Of a DNA stretch of 64,000 nucleotides, positions 16,876 to 25,507 are shown one piece after another. The position numbers and the translations under genes are program-made. This stretch comes from JAJZEO01 sp964477345 (GTDB taxonomy: Bacteria > Chlamydiota > Chlamydiia > Chlamydiales > 2-12-FULL-49-11): the NCBI GenBank assembly GCA_964477345.1, contig CAYZDL010000003.1:53154-117153 (forward strand), written 5' to 3'. The notes under the pieces are model-generated. The model worked only from the letters and a program-made list of their open reading frames with translations. It was not told the DNA's origin and searched no databases. The number at the start of each line of letters is the position of its first letter. Within the stretch, counting starts at the first letter, position 1.

Positions 16876-17385
16876 CTATTTTTCTTTTTTAAAGAACTTT
16901 CTAATCGTATGGATGTTAGAACCAAGCTCATCATTCTCGAGTCCGTCATGCCTTTCCATTTCGACCTTAACCTCTTTTTCCCAGTCTAATCGGTGAAGTC
17001 TCATTTTTTCTACTTCTTGATTTTTCTTAAGACGATCTTCGCGAGCTTTTTCCAAAGCCTCTTCAGCACGCTTTACATGTTCCTTTTGCTCTTTGACTTT
17101 TTTCTCTTCTCCCTTTAGTTCTTGGTCGACCACATTTTTGATATATTTCTCATGCATCTGGATTTTATCAGTATTCGTACCTTCCATTACCTCGTCCATG
17201 TACTTTCTGACTTTTTCATGCTTGTGCTTTTTGACTTCATCTCTTTTTTGTTTGGCCTGTTCTAGTTTTTTTTCTTCTTCTTCCAGTTTTTGTTTTTTTT
17301 CCTTCAAAACCTTTTCAGCCTCTTCCAATCTCTTATCTTTGATTTGAGATACTTGCTCTAGAGGATATAAAGGTTTTTTCATCAT
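16876..17385 (-). CDS. sctO: Type III secretion stalk protein SctO (CdsO)
   Basis: 169 aa, almost entirely charged coiled-coil (EAEKVLKEKKQKLEEEEKKL, RAEEALEKAREDRLKKNQEV). SctO/FliJ-type proteins form the central stalk that couples the ATPase hexamer to the export gate. Start ATG at 17385 overlaps the sctN stop in an ATGA. The position after sctN matches CT670. No transmembrane segment. Confidence 0.85.
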   Translation of the reverse strand: MMKKPLYPLEQVSQIKDKRLEEAEKVLKEKKQKLEEEEKKLEQAKQKRDEVKKHKHEKVRKYMDEVMEGTNTDKIQMHEKYIKNVVDQELKGEEKKVKEQKEHVKRAEEALEKAREDRLKKNQEVEKMRLHRLDWEKEVKVEMERHDGLENDELGSNIHTIRKFFKKEK

Positions 17386-18728
17386 CTAAACAAGGTCTGA
17401 AGTTGTTGAAGTGTCTCTTGCCAAGTACATTTTTCTGTCACTCCTTGCTTTAGAAAACGGTTAACTTTGTCGATGTATTTAAGAGCGTAGTCAGCATTCT
17501 TATCTGAGCCCGGTTTGTATTCACCAATACGGACGAGTAGTTCGTTTTTTTTGTAGTTTGCGAGCACTTCTCGGATCTTTCCAATCAGTTCCAGATGTTC
17601 TTTTGAAACAACGTGTGAAAGAATACGGCTGACTGAAGCGAGGACATCAATTGCCGGATAATGGTATTGTCTGGCCAATTCGGCTGACAAAATGATATGC
17701 CCATCTAAAATCGAACGAGTTTCATCTGAAACAGGCTCATTCATGTCGTCGCCCGCAACAAGAATCGTGTAAAAGGCTGTGATCGATCCAACATCAGAGT
17801 TTCCCGATCTCTCTAGAAGACGTGGCAGAGTAGCAAATACCGATGGTGTAAACCCTGCTCTTGCCGGTGGCTCTCCTGCTGCAAGACCAATCTCTCTAAG
17901 AGCACGGGCAAAACGAGTGACTGAATCCATCATCAAAATCACTTTTTTCCCCTGATCGCGGAAATATTCAGCAATTGCTGTACCGACATAGGCAGCGTTT
18001 AGACGAAGTTGTGCCGACTGATCAGAAGTTGAAACAATGATGACTGACCTTGCCAATCCCTCAGCTCCCAGATCGTTTTCAATAAATTCTCGCACCTCGC
18101 GACCACGCTCACCAATAAGGGCGATCACATTGATATCAGCACGGGCATAACGGGCAATCATCCCAAGTAGAGTAGACTTACCGCCTCCTGCCGCTGCAAA
18201 AATTCCAATCCTTTGCCCCTCTCCACAAGTGAGAGTACCATCAATACAACGTACACCAACTGATATAGGTTCGGTAATTTTTTTTCGGGTCAAAGGGTCA
18301 GGCGGCGAATTGATTACAGGGTAAGTCTCTTTAAGATCGAGGGGTCCCTTATCTTTGACATCTAAAGGCTCACCCATTCCATTGAGAACCCTTCCCAATA
18401 GTGCAGGCCCCACCTTTATGTGCAAGCTTGTATTTAGGGGAATCACCTCAGAAGAGGGGGAGATCCCCGACATCACCCCTAGAGGGGATAGAAACACTTC
18501 ATCTCTTGTAAAGCCAATAACTTCAGCAAGAAGAGGTTCCCCGTCACGTTTGATCATGCACACTTCACCCATCTTCACACGAGGGATGATGGCTTTAATC
18601 AACATGCCCACTACTTCAGTGATGCGGCCATGTACAGACGTCAATTCGACGTCTTCGAGGGTTTGTTGTAACTTATCGAAGCTAAAGTCTAGACTGAAAG
18701 GGGTTTTGTTTTCTCCATCGTCGCTCAT
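17382..18728 (-). CDS. sctN: Type III secretion ATPase SctN (CdsN)
   Basis: 448 aa from the ATG at 18728; a GTG at 18737 would add three residues. F1/FliI-type hexameric ATPase that unfolds and detaches chaperones from substrates. Walker A is GIFAAAGGGKSTLLG (about residues 175-189), Walker B is KVILMMDSVTRFARA, and the family signature PPARAGFTPSVFATLPRLLE is present. The length fits the family. The middle of Walker A reads GGG where GVG or SGVG is usual. Matches CT669. Confidence 0.97.
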   Translation of the reverse strand: MSDDGENKTPFSLDFSFDKLQQTLEDVELTSVHGRITEVVGMLIKAIIPRVKMGEVCMIKRDGEPLLAEVIGFTRDEVFLSPLGVMSGISPSSEVIPLNTSLHIKVGPALLGRVLNGMGEPLDVKDKGPLDLKETYPVINSPPDPLTRKKITEPISVGVRCIDGTLTCGEGQRIGIFAAAGGGKSTLLGMIARYARADINVIALIGERGREVREFIENDLGAEGLARSVIIVSTSDQSAQLRLNAAYVGTAIAEYFRDQGKKVILMMDSVTRFARALREIGLAAGEPPARAGFTPSVFATLPRLLERSGNSDVGSITAFYTILVAGDDMNEPVSDETRSILDGHIILSAELARQYHYPAIDVLASVSRILSHVVSKEHLELIGKIREVLANYKKNELLVRIGEYKPGSDKNADYALKYIDKVNRFLKQGVTEKCTWQETLQQLQTLFR

Positions 18729-18736
18729 ATCCCCCA

Positions 18737-19390
18737 CTATATCTGTACGTTAAGAAGCGTTTTGACCAACTCCACAGCTTTTCCAAGGAGTACCGAAGTA
18801 TAATCAAGCTCTTGCTGAGCCTTTTGTAGTTTTACCTGTACAAGCAACATTTCACCTGCATTGATCTCTTGACCAGAAGAGTTCAGATTCCGAAGTTGAG
18901 TTGCTGCTGAATTTAGTTGATGTTGACCATCTGCCACCATTGCAAGGAACTTATTGAGAGGGTTCTTCGTCGATTTAAGGTTAACAGGGACTCCCGGATC
19001 GCCTCCTAAGTGTTGGTTAGCCGTACGTAAATGTTGATCGGCTTGTCCCAACTTATTGCGCAGAAGATACTTGTCCGATTGCTTCAGTTTCAGGCCCTTA
19101 GTATGGAGTTGATTTTTGATGTCTCCCAAACTCGATGAGGTTGTATTCATTTGCGCTTGAAGGGTCTGAGGAGTCGGAAGTTTGTTAGGGGTCATCGCTT
19201 GATTTTGAGCCGCCTGCATCGGAGTGATTTGATTTGGAGGATTTGTCGTCATCGCTTGATTGGGCGATTTCATATATTCGCTAAACTTGCCAGATTCAGG
19301 CATAACGCCGCCTCTAGTAGGCTCAGCAGCCCTAGTCGGATCTATCTTATCGGTTCCAGAAAGTCTGTCGAGAGGGGATCCATCAGCCAT
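18737..19390 (-). CDS. sctI: Type III secretion inner-rod-like protein SctI (CT668 position)
   Basis: 217 aa. The C-terminal 45 residues (GEMLLVQVKLQKAQQELDYT, then KAVELVKTLLNVQI) match the SctI/YscI inner-rod pattern of a helix ending in TLLxxQ. The N-terminal 170 residues are low-complexity (PNQAMTTNPPNQITPMQAAQ), much longer than the usual 100-aa rod proteins. It lies between the ATPase and the needle/chaperone genes, as CT668 does. The stop at 18737 almost abuts the sctN start. Identification is by C-terminal pattern and order. Confidence 0.75.
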   Translation of the reverse strand: MADGSPLDRLSGTDKIDPTRAAEPTRGGVMPESGKFSEYMKSPNQAMTTNPPNQITPMQAAQNQAMTPNKLPTPQTLQAQMNTTSSSLGDIKNQLHTKGLKLKQSDKYLLRNKLGQADQHLRTANQHLGGDPGVPVNLKSTKNPLNKFLAMVADGQHQLNSAATQLRNLNSSGQEINAGEMLLVQVKLQKAQQELDYTSVLLGKAVELVKTLLNVQI

Positions 19391-19407
19391 TATTACCTAT
19401 CCAGACG

Positions 19408-19872
19408 CTATTTTTTCTTTTTATTAGCGTCATTTTTTTTCGGGGTTTTGGGTTCAACTGGAGAAGGAGCTTTTTTCACAAAGTTATCCACAAAGTCCAG
19501 AGCAGTATCAGCAAGCTTTTTCATTTCGGGATCTTTCGATTTTGCTGCTGTTTGAGTAAGAATCGATTCTCCCTTAGACATTTCCGTAGGTGTCATGCTC
19601 ATGCAAATTCCTAAAAAGGCTTTTGCCATCTCATTATCTGGATCTTTTTTAGAAATCTCTTCAAAGATTACCGCTGCCTGCTTAAGCTCTAGCTTGCACA
19701 TGTGCATATAACCAAAGCCAATATGAGGAAACGTATTGTCTGGTTTCAAGATTTCAGCCGCCTTAAAAAGCTTAATCGCTGAATCTTCGTCCATGCTATT
19801 GACAGCCATGAAGCCTGCCTCCAAAAGGAGGTAGAAGTCATCTTCTAAACGTTTAAGTAGTTCCTGTGCCAT
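19408..19872 (-). CDS. sctG: TPR-type needle chaperone SctG (CdsG, CT667 counterpart)
   Basis: 154 aa with about two to three TPR units (AIKLFKAAEILKPDNTFPHI, AAVIFEEISKKDPDNEMAKA). The C-terminus is Lys/Pro-rich (KNDANKKKK). In Chlamydia CdsG and CdsE together hold the needle subunit CdsF soluble. It follows sctF in the same operon with 11 nt between, in CT667 position. Cytoplasmic. Confidence 0.82.
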   Translation of the reverse strand: MAQELLKRLEDDFYLLLEAGFMAVNSMDEDSAIKLFKAAEILKPDNTFPHIGFGYMHMCKLELKQAAVIFEEISKKDPDNEMAKAFLGICMSMTPTEMSKGESILTQTAAKSKDPEMKKLADTALDFVDNFVKKAPSPVEPKTPKKNDANKKKK

Positions 19873-19883
19873 AACTTTTTATC

Positions 19884-20144
19884 CTACTGAGTTCTCTGGT
19901 TCTTAATGGCGTTACTAATCACAGAATTAACCTGTGCTAACATGTTAGAAATCGAGTCTCCAACCTGCGTAACTTGCGACATGGCGAACTGAAGGAGTAA
20001 AAATTTCCCCGGAGTAGCCGCAGAAATCCTACTTGCCACGGATCTTACCATTGAAGTTACTTGGCTTTGCAACTTCATATACTTAGAAATCAACGTCTGA
20101 AAACTAATCGTTGCCCATACGGTTATTTTGCCGCCATCTGCCAT
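19884..20144 (-). CDS. sctF: Type III secretion needle subunit SctF (CdsF)
   Basis: 86 aa, the usual needle-subunit size, starting MADGGKITVW. It is predicted to form two helices separated by a Pro-Gly turn (ISAATPGKFLLLQFAMSQVT), as in MxiH/YscF-type proteins. Exported subunits polymerise into the extracellular needle. There are no cysteines, unlike the chlamydial CdsF that I recall as containing some. It lies between its two chaperone genes, matching CT666. Confidence 0.85.
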   Translation of the reverse strand: MADGGKITVWATISFQTLISKYMKLQSQVTSMVRSVASRISAATPGKFLLLQFAMSQVTQVGDSISNMLAQVNSVISNAIKNQRTQ

Positions 20145-20158
20145 AACGTCCTATCCTT

Positions 20159-20392
20159 TTAATTGTTAGGTGACCTGGTTAATATCTTCATTAGAGCTGA
20201 ATAGCCATGAAGTAACACCCCAAGTTTTTCAAACTCCTTAGAGTCAGCACCTTTTCTAATCTGGTTTTTTAATTCTTGAATATGATCTTCTACTTTTTTC
20301 AGGAGACCCTTAGCTTTAGTAGGAGACTCCAAATCTTTTTCAAGATCAAAAAACTTAAATTCTTTCTTTTTACCTTTTTCTAGACCGAACAT
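20159..20392 (-). CDS. Needle-subunit co-chaperone CdsE-like
   Basis: 77 aa, helical and charged (KAKGLLKKVEDHIQELKNQI). Size, position directly before sctF and charge fit CdsE (CT665), which pairs with CdsG to chaperone CdsF. It is first in the cdsE-sctF-cdsG-sctI-sctN operon; a good promoter lies upstream. Identification rests mainly on gene order. Confidence 0.75.
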   Translation of the reverse strand: MFGLEKGKKKEFKFFDLEKDLESPTKAKGLLKKVEDHIQELKNQIRKGADSKEFEKLGVLLHGYSALMKILTRSPNN

Positions 20393-20427
20393 AGTTTTCG
20401 AATCCTCTCACTTTGCCCATAATTAAG

Positions 20428-20456
20428 GCATAACAATACGATTTCATTAGAGTCAA
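20428..20456 (-). promoter_or_regulatory. Candidate sigma-66/70 promoter for the needle-ATPase operon
   Basis: On the minus strand TTGACT (20451-20456) is followed after 17 nt by TTATGC (20428-20433), about 36 nt before the cdsE-like start at 20392. The -35 is near consensus, the -10 is weak. Confidence 0.45.
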
Positions 20457-20658
20457 TTTTTATAATCAATTCTTCGGCGCTCTCGTGTCTAAAAAAAGCT
20501 AAAATGAACAAATTCAATGAGATGTGCGTTAAAAAAATGACTAAGTAAAGAACGCATCACAAATATTGCCCATTTGTCTTTTGCTCCCTAAACGATGGAG
20601 CCGAAGGAGGAGATTATCCCATGCAACAATTTGAAAGTCAATAGACAAGTATAAAACC

Positions 20659-20686
20659 CCAATGATGACAGGTTAACCACCATTGG
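20659..20686 (-). terminator. Possible terminator after sctD
   Basis: Read on the minus strand, CCAATGGTG pairs with CATCATTGG (one G-U) across a 10-nt loop containing GGTTAACC, then GGTTTTAT follows. It lies about 117 nt downstream of the sctD stop. The T-run is short. Confidence 0.4.
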
Positions 20687-20802
20687 CTAGACTCACTAGA
20701 GAATACAAAAATAAGTAAATCGGTATAACGTTTTCCTAGCGTCTTTGCGTTGACTTATGTGCTAGAACTAGGTTATCTAGACTGTAGTCAAAGAGATTGG
20801 AA

Positions 20803-22620
20803 TTATTGCTGGTTGTAGGCGATTTTGTACTTGATGCCATTCTGATCGAGCTCGACTTCGTTTGAAGTAATGGCAGTGATCGACATCCCATCAAGAAGGT
20901 CACCTGTTGAGAGAATCTTTCCATTGATCAAGACGTAGTTATTCATCTCTCCAAATTTGCTAGTTCCCATTACTTTATACTTGTTAGAAAGATCGATTCT
21001 TGCGGTTGATTCAGAGACAAAGATGACGAAGTTGCGTACTTGTCTTACGCCAGGAATTTGGGAAATATGCTTCTCTACTAAGTGATTGAACCCGGACTCT
21101 TCTCTTGCATTGACACGACCTGCCAACAAAAGATCGCCCCCTGCAAATTGGAACGAGACATTCACATAGCCTTGTTCAATTAAGAAGTTCTGCACTTGAG
21201 TTTCCAAAGTAGTTTGAGCTACCACTTGATTGTCAAGGAGATTGAGATAGGGAAAGTTGAGGTTGACATATTCTTGTAGTTTAGCGGCCTCATCCTCTGA
21301 GTCAACATAACCGCGTAGGACAAATCTTCCTGCTGATGTTGAGGAGATCATAACTCCTCTCCAGCTAGGATTTTTTATCAGTAAAGCATTCATGCTTTGC
21401 CAAACACCCTCATCGACGACTACATTATCTTCGATCGTGTTGATGAAAGAAAGAGATTTGAGTAGGTAAACTAATTCAGCATGATCGAGATCTGTCAAGA
21501 CGTGACCTATGAGAAAAATCTTTCCTTGACCGGGGTTGTAAGAAAACTGAACATTTTTAAAATTATCAACCAGATGCTTAATTTCTTTTGTCTCATCCCT
21601 GACGTCGACTATCACAGTTTGTGAACGGAAAAGGGCTAAAAGGCTGATGACACCTACGAAAATGACAAATGAAAATAGTGAAGCGACGAATAGGTGTCTA
21701 GTCGGAATGAATGTTTCTTTCCAAGTCCTGGGCTGATTGGCCTCTTCTTCTAGTTTTGCCTGATCTATAATTGGGTTGTCTGCATCCATTGGATGGCCGA
21801 TTCTCTCTAAGTCCCGCTCTAAACGAGATGCAGAAGGTGGGGAAAAAATGGTTTCTTGGGAGCCTTCTCTATCAAGCACAAGAAAAGATGTTGTTCCTAC
21901 AGAGACAAGATCTTGAGCTGTCAGCGGAGATGACTTTTCTACTCTGGAACCGTTGACCAAAATTCCATTACGACTTTCTAAGTCTTCAATGAAAAGTTCG
22001 CCTTTCTCGTTAATTGAAATACGCGCGTGTTGACGAGAGACCGATAAATCTTGGAAGACAATATCCGAAGAGGAGGGGTCTTTACCGATCACATGGCTTT
22101 CACCTAATCCCATCCCAAACTCAGCCCCTTGATTAGGACCAGAAATGACTTTAATCACAAATCGGTTTTGAGAAGGGGAGATAAAAGGTAGCTTTGACAA
22201 AAGTGAAGGGGCTAATTTTTCTGAATTTCTTGCTTCTGAATGATTAACTCGGTGAAGTTTTTCCTCTTCTTTTTTTTCATGAGGATCTTCAAGGGTAAAG
22301 AGGAAGTAACTGTTACCAATTTGAAGCGTATCATCTTCTTGAAGTTCAATGAGCCCTTCGATAGGAGCATCATTCAGTAGAAGCGGGTTAATTTCGCTTA
22401 AATTTTCAATCATGTAGAGACCATCTTGGTGTCGTATGACTCCATGACGTCTCGAGACCATAGGATCTTCAATAACAAAAAAACAATCGTTAGGATCTCG
22501 TCCAAGCACCCATTCGTCACCATCTACAAAAGAGATGATGCTGCCTGAAGCCGGTCCATCCTCACAGATTAAAAATGCGCTCAATTTTTCACCCTTTTTG
22601 ACCTCCTGTGGAGAAGTCAA
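20803..22620 (-). CDS. sctD: Type III secretion inner-membrane ring protein SctD (CdsD) with two FHA domains
   Basis: 605 aa. Two cytoplasmic FHA domains (about 15-110, and 150-250 with SVSRQHARISINEKGELFIE then SRNGILVNG) are followed by one transmembrane segment (LFVASLFSFVIFVGVISLLA, about 308-330). The periplasmic part then has BON-like ring-building repeats (ending YKIAYNQQ). In Chlamydia CdsD FHA domains are phosphorylated by PknD, and a kinase gene (pkn5) lies in this cluster. The frame starts with TTG at 22620 with no clear Shine-Dalgarno. A TTG at 22584 (LSAFLICEDGPASG) with AAGGGTG upstream would fit the FHA start better. Matches CT664. Confidence 0.93.
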   Translation of the reverse strand: MTSPQEVKKGEKLSAFLICEDGPASGSIISFVDGDEWVLGRDPNDCFFVIEDPMVSRRHGVIRHQDGLYMIENLSEINPLLLNDAPIEGLIELQEDDTLQIGNSYFLFTLEDPHEKKEEEKLHRVNHSEARNSEKLAPSLLSKLPFISPSQNRFVIKVISGPNQGAEFGMGLGESHVIGKDPSSSDIVFQDLSVSRQHARISINEKGELFIEDLESRNGILVNGSRVEKSSPLTAQDLVSVGTTSFLVLDREGSQETIFSPPSASRLERDLERIGHPMDADNPIIDQAKLEEEANQPRTWKETFIPTRHLFVASLFSFVIFVGVISLLALFRSQTVIVDVRDETKEIKHLVDNFKNVQFSYNPGQGKIFLIGHVLTDLDHAELVYLLKSLSFINTIEDNVVVDEGVWQSMNALLIKNPSWRGVMISSTSAGRFVLRGYVDSEDEAAKLQEYVNLNFPYLNLLDNQVVAQTTLETQVQNFLIEQGYVNVSFQFAGGDLLLAGRVNAREESGFNHLVEKHISQIPGVRQVRNFVIFVSESTARIDLSNKYKVMGTSKFGEMNNYVLINGKILSTGDLLDGMSITAITSNEVELDQNGIKYKIAYNQQ

Positions 22621-22653
22621 ACATGCAATCCGCAGCTATCATAAGGATTTACG

Positions 22654-23058
22654 TTAATGTTGTCCAGCCTCAAAGGCTTTTACTTCATCCCTAAGAAAGT
22701 CGACATAGTTTAAGAAATCTTCAAATCGATCTCTTACTTGTCTGTAGTTCACCTCATAAGGTATATGCAGGGAGAGTGTCAAGAATTTCTCGTTTGGATC
22801 CAAACTTATTGTTCCGCCACCTGTACCTTGGCCCAGAAAATTTGCCTTCATCAAATACATGTAGAAATTTTCCATCGAAGGTTTAGAAAATAGAGGGGCT
22901 AATATAGTTCGGAAGATTATCCCTGGATTTGATTCCTTAATCCAGACTTCTTCCTTATCGGAAATCTTTAGCAGATAATATCCTGCAGTATTTCCTGACC
23001 CCGGAATAGCCTTCAATCCCAAAAACTTTTCAAAATCAGCAAGAATAGATCCTAGCAC
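22654..23058 (-). CDS. Type III secretion chaperone Scc4-like (CT663 counterpart)
   Basis: 134 aa, GTG start at 23058 with AGAGGTG 5 nt upstream. Size and CesT-like alternation of strands and helices (GGTISLDPNEKFLTLSLHIP, then YRQVRDRFEDFLNYVDFL) fit a class I T3SS chaperone. In C. trachomatis CT663 (Scc4) sits directly upstream of cdsD, binds Scc1 and the plug protein CopN and also affects RNA polymerase sigma 66. The gene order is the same here. CopN and Scc1 are not in this window. Confidence 0.75.
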   Translation of the reverse strand: MLGSILADFEKFLGLKAIPGSGNTAGYYLLKISDKEEVWIKESNPGIIFRTILAPLFSKPSMENFYMYLMKANFLGQGTGGGTISLDPNEKFLTLSLHIPYEVNYRQVRDRFEDFLNYVDFLRDEVKAFEAGQH

Positions 23059-23128
23059 GATAACACCTCTTGAAATAGAGGATTATCCACTTGCAAATAA
23101 TAATTCAATACAAGATTCTTCAAATTAT

Positions 23129-23569
23129 ATGGAAGACGATTATGAAAGATTGATGAAGTTCTTCGATGAGTCTAGTGAAGAGAAAGATAAAAAGCTAGAT
23201 GTCATCTTCCAAGAGTCGATGATGTTCTTTGAGAGATACAAGCATGTTCTCAAGGAAGGTACTGATACAGAAAAACTTGCCATGAAAAAGAAAATGGACG
23301 CTTTAAGAGAGAAGCTTCACAAGGAAAATAAGCGAAGTCAAGATCAATTAGGCTTAAGTCCCGAAGATATTAAGCAACTTGCTAAGGACCCCGCAAATTT
23401 TTCCCCCAAGCAGTGGGAGTTTCTTCAAAACGCTCAAAATCAGATTGCTATGGAAAAAGAAGAGCAAAATCGATTGCTCAGCGTTAAAAAAGAGGAAAGG
23501 CAAAAAATGCTTAAGCAGAAACAACATAAGAAATCCTCTGCACGTAAATCAGACTGGTTAAAATCGTAA
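23129..23569 (+). CDS. Small charged coiled-coil protein (T3SS-adjacent), unknown
   Basis: 146 aa, rich in Lys/Glu and helical (EDDYERLMKFFDESSEEKDK; KKEERQKMLKQKQHKKSSAR), no signal or membrane segment. It ends in SDWLKS, a motif shared with the third gene of this trio (RKWIKS). It is divergent from the Scc4-like gene, with 70 bp between them holding TTGCAAATAATAATT, a relative of the translocator promoter element. The start ATG lacks a clear ribosome site. No family is recognised; a T3SS accessory or secreted protein is possible. Confidence 0.6.
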   Translation: MEDDYERLMKFFDESSEEKDKKLDVIFQESMMFFERYKHVLKEGTDTEKLAMKKKMDALREKLHKENKRSQDQLGLSPEDIKQLAKDPANFSPKQWEFLQNAQNQIAMEKEEQNRLLSVKKEERQKMLKQKQHKKSSARKSDWLKS

Positions 23570-23570
23570 T

Positions 23571-23987
23571 ATGGCAAGCCGTCATCATAAAGACCCTTCC
23601 GGAGAAGAACCTCATAATTATGAGCAGTTTGAGGAATTCGCTGATCTTATGCTCAATTTGGTCAATTCATTTAATGAAGTGATGAAAGGGGACGATAGGC
23701 ACTCAAAGCTCTCTGCTATTGAGTTACTAGGAGAGGTAAAGTCGACCATGGGAGACTCTTTAATGCACTTGATGGAAAAGTATGACATTTATCCCAAAGA
23801 TATTGAGAGAGTTCTGAAAGAAGATCAAAGTGAAATTTCTCAAAAAGTCCTCGAAGTTCATAATGAGATCGAAAAAGTCAATCGAGAGGTCCTTCCTGAA
23901 ATAGAAAAGGCTTTGGGGATTACTAAAAAAGAGAAAGATCATAAGAGAAAAAACAAAATGTTAAAGAGATTAAGGCCGAAAGATTAG
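23571..23987 (+). CDS. Small charged helical protein (T3SS-adjacent), unknown
   Basis: 138 aa, 1 nt after the previous stop. Helical with a conserved-looking core (ELLGEVKSTMGDSLMHLMEK, YDIYPKDIERVLKEDQSEIS) and a basic C-terminus (HKRKNKMLKRLRPKD). It is in an operon-like run with 23129 and 23999. Not recognised. Confidence 0.6.
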   Translation: MASRHHKDPSGEEPHNYEQFEEFADLMLNLVNSFNEVMKGDDRHSKLSAIELLGEVKSTMGDSLMHLMEKYDIYPKDIERVLKEDQSEISQKVLEVHNEIEKVNREVLPEIEKALGITKKEKDHKRKNKMLKRLRPKD

Positions 23988-23998
23988 GATGCTATCGC

Positions 23999-24442
23999 TT
24001 GGATATTAATGCATTAGAGGTAGAGTATCAACAACTAGCCAATTGTATTGAGGCTAGTTTGACAGAAAAAGAGTCAAATCTTTGGCAACTTTGCTACCAT
24101 TGGTGGCTCGTCTATAAGCGATTAAACACTCAAATCGAAGAGGCAAAGGAACTTAATGAAAAGGATCAAATTGTAGCTAGTTTTGCCAGATTTCAAGAGA
24201 CCCTTTCTAAGAACGTAGAGCAATCCTATATAAAGGTAGGGATCGACCCTACTCAGGTTAAAGAACTAGATGAGCTCATGGAAAATTACCCCCCTCATAT
24301 GAACGAGATCATCCTGGTGATGAGAAAGCAGAAAAAGGAGTTCATAGAGCATGTGAAGACCATTAAGGCTGAAAAAGAGGGTAAAGGGAGTGTTCTGGTC
24401 AGAAAGCTCAATAAAACTAAGAGAAAGTGGATTAAATCGTAG
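23999..24442 (+). CDS. Small charged helical protein (T3SS-adjacent), unknown
   Basis: 147 aa from a TTG at 23999 with AGGAT 9 nt upstream. Aromatic and helical (ESNLWQLCYHWWLVYKRLNT), then Lys/Glu-rich, ending TKRKWIKS like the first gene of the trio. It is the last gene before the translocator-type promoter. Not recognised. Confidence 0.55.
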   Translation: MDINALEVEYQQLANCIEASLTEKESNLWQLCYHWWLVYKRLNTQIEEAKELNEKDQIVASFARFQETLSKNVEQSYIKVGIDPTQVKELDELMENYPPHMNEIILVMRKQKKEFIEHVKTIKAEKEGKGSVLVRKLNKTKRKWIKS

Positions 24443-24532
24443 GCATCCAGCCTTGTCTCAACTCGTTTAAAATTAATATTTAACAAATTTTTATAGGCTA
24501 ATTGACTCGTAATCAATTACTTGAGGTTTTAA

Positions 24533-24561
24533 AATTAATTATGCTTCTTGCATAATTAATT
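24533..24561. promoter_or_regulatory. Perfect 12-bp palindrome overlapping the tip-gene promoter
   Basis: AATTAATTATGC (24533-24544), 5-nt loop TTCTT, GCATAATTAATT (24550-24561). It overlaps the -35 of the promoter at 24548 and could be an operator. A partial copy occurs at the next promoter (26132). Confidence 0.5.
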
Positions 24562-24576
24562 CAAATCATTTATAAT
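24548..24576 (+). promoter_or_regulatory. Promoter of the tip/filament-like gene pair
   Basis: TTGCAT (24548-24553), 17-nt spacer AATTAATTCAAATCATT, TATAAT (24571-24576). The leader then reads TTAAGGAATAATGGAC and reaches the 24621 ATG, which is preceded by AGGGGG. The same architecture is seen at 26132. Confidence 0.75.
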
Positions 24577-24620
24577 AAATGTTAAGGAATAATGGACGCT
24601 AAGTCCACGAGGGGGAAATA

Positions 24621-25478
24621 ATGGAAGATACTACATCAGGTGTTGCCGGTTCAGGTGATGAGGCATTAGCCAATACATATTATGTTCATGCGACTCAAGG
24701 TCAAGTTGGTTACGATCCAGAGGCCATGAAGCATGCGATCGATGACTTGATCTCAGAAATGAAGGATATTACTGCAAAAGGTGGTCACGTGACTGAATTC
24801 ATGACCAGCGAGCTCCTTTATTTAATGCAGGGTTTTGGTGGAGAAAGAGTTGGTCTAGATGGTCAGAACCAGTCTCAGTTAACAAATAACCAGCAAGACG
24901 CATCATATATTTGGTCACTTATTCAGAAAGCTCTTTCAGGTCAAGGTGCAGGTAAGGATCCTGTAACTGGACAGACTAGCTGGGAAACAACGGTTATGAC
25001 ATTAGAAAAAATTAAAGCTGAGATCGATGCAATGTCTAAAACTGTACCGCCGACGGTTTCACCTACTTTGGCAAAGCAAGTTGATGAGATTGTAGGAACT
25101 ATTGAAGGATTATCATCAGGGGTTAGTAGTTGGTGGAACTCACAAGACAAATCGAAATTTTCCCAACAGCAGAGGGATGCCATTGACTCAGCAATTAATG
25201 GTCAGGACTTTTTGCGAGCGATTTACTTAATTGCTCAACCAGCTAATAACGAAGATCCGACTAAGATTGTTTCTCAAGGTAACCCACAATTCATGGATAC
25301 TTTGACTTCACAGATGACTACACTGAACCAGCAGCTTACAGGGGCTTCTCAGGTGATGGCGACCTTGGCAAAAAGTGACTCAAAGACTTTACAGTCTGAA
25401 GAGACCGCTTTTAACAACTTTTTGCAAATGCTCAAGAAGATGAACGCATACTTAGTTCAGCTTCAGAGAACAAACTAA
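24621..25478 (+). CDS. Putative T3SS tip/filament-like secreted protein
   Basis: 285 aa, no signal peptide, no membrane segment, no Cys, rich in Gln/Ser/Thr/Ala, a composition typical of T3SS substrates. It is helical throughout. The C-terminal third (QLTGASQVMATLAKSDSKTL then FNNFLQMLKKMNAYLVQLQ) forms a long coiled coil as in EspA/needle-tip proteins. It directly precedes a 144-aa substrate-like gene and lies upstream of SctE/SctB-like translocators, the position of tip genes in other T3SS. Chlamydiaceae place the tip protein (CT584) elsewhere. Function inferred; another effector is the alternative. Confidence 0.5.
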   Translation: MEDTTSGVAGSGDEALANTYYVHATQGQVGYDPEAMKHAIDDLISEMKDITAKGGHVTEFMTSELLYLMQGFGGERVGLDGQNQSQLTNNQQDASYIWSLIQKALSGQGAGKDPVTGQTSWETTVMTLEKIKAEIDAMSKTVPPTVSPTLAKQVDEIVGTIEGLSSGVSSWWNSQDKSKFSQQQRDAIDSAINGQDFLRAIYLIAQPANNEDPTKIVSQGNPQFMDTLTSQMTTLNQQLTGASQVMATLAKSDSKTLQSEETAFNNFLQMLKKMNAYLVQLQRTN

Positions 25479-25507
25479 TTAAATAAGATTAATAGAGGAC
25501 AAACATT

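Larger units (their letters stand above)
20393..20802. other. 410-bp intergenic region splitting the T3SS cluster
   Basis: No credible gene is seen. It holds the cdsE promoter near 20440, a hairpin at 20659-20686 that may end the sctD operon, and a 7-codon ORF at 20622 (MQQFESQ) preceded by GGAGGAG 8 nt upstream. In Chlamydia this stretch between cdsD and cdsE is short, so the space is unusual. Confidence 0.6.

Noticed and set aside
20622..20645. Seven-codon ORF with strong Shine-Dalgarno
   Set aside because: Too short to support as a gene; noted only as possible leader peptide.
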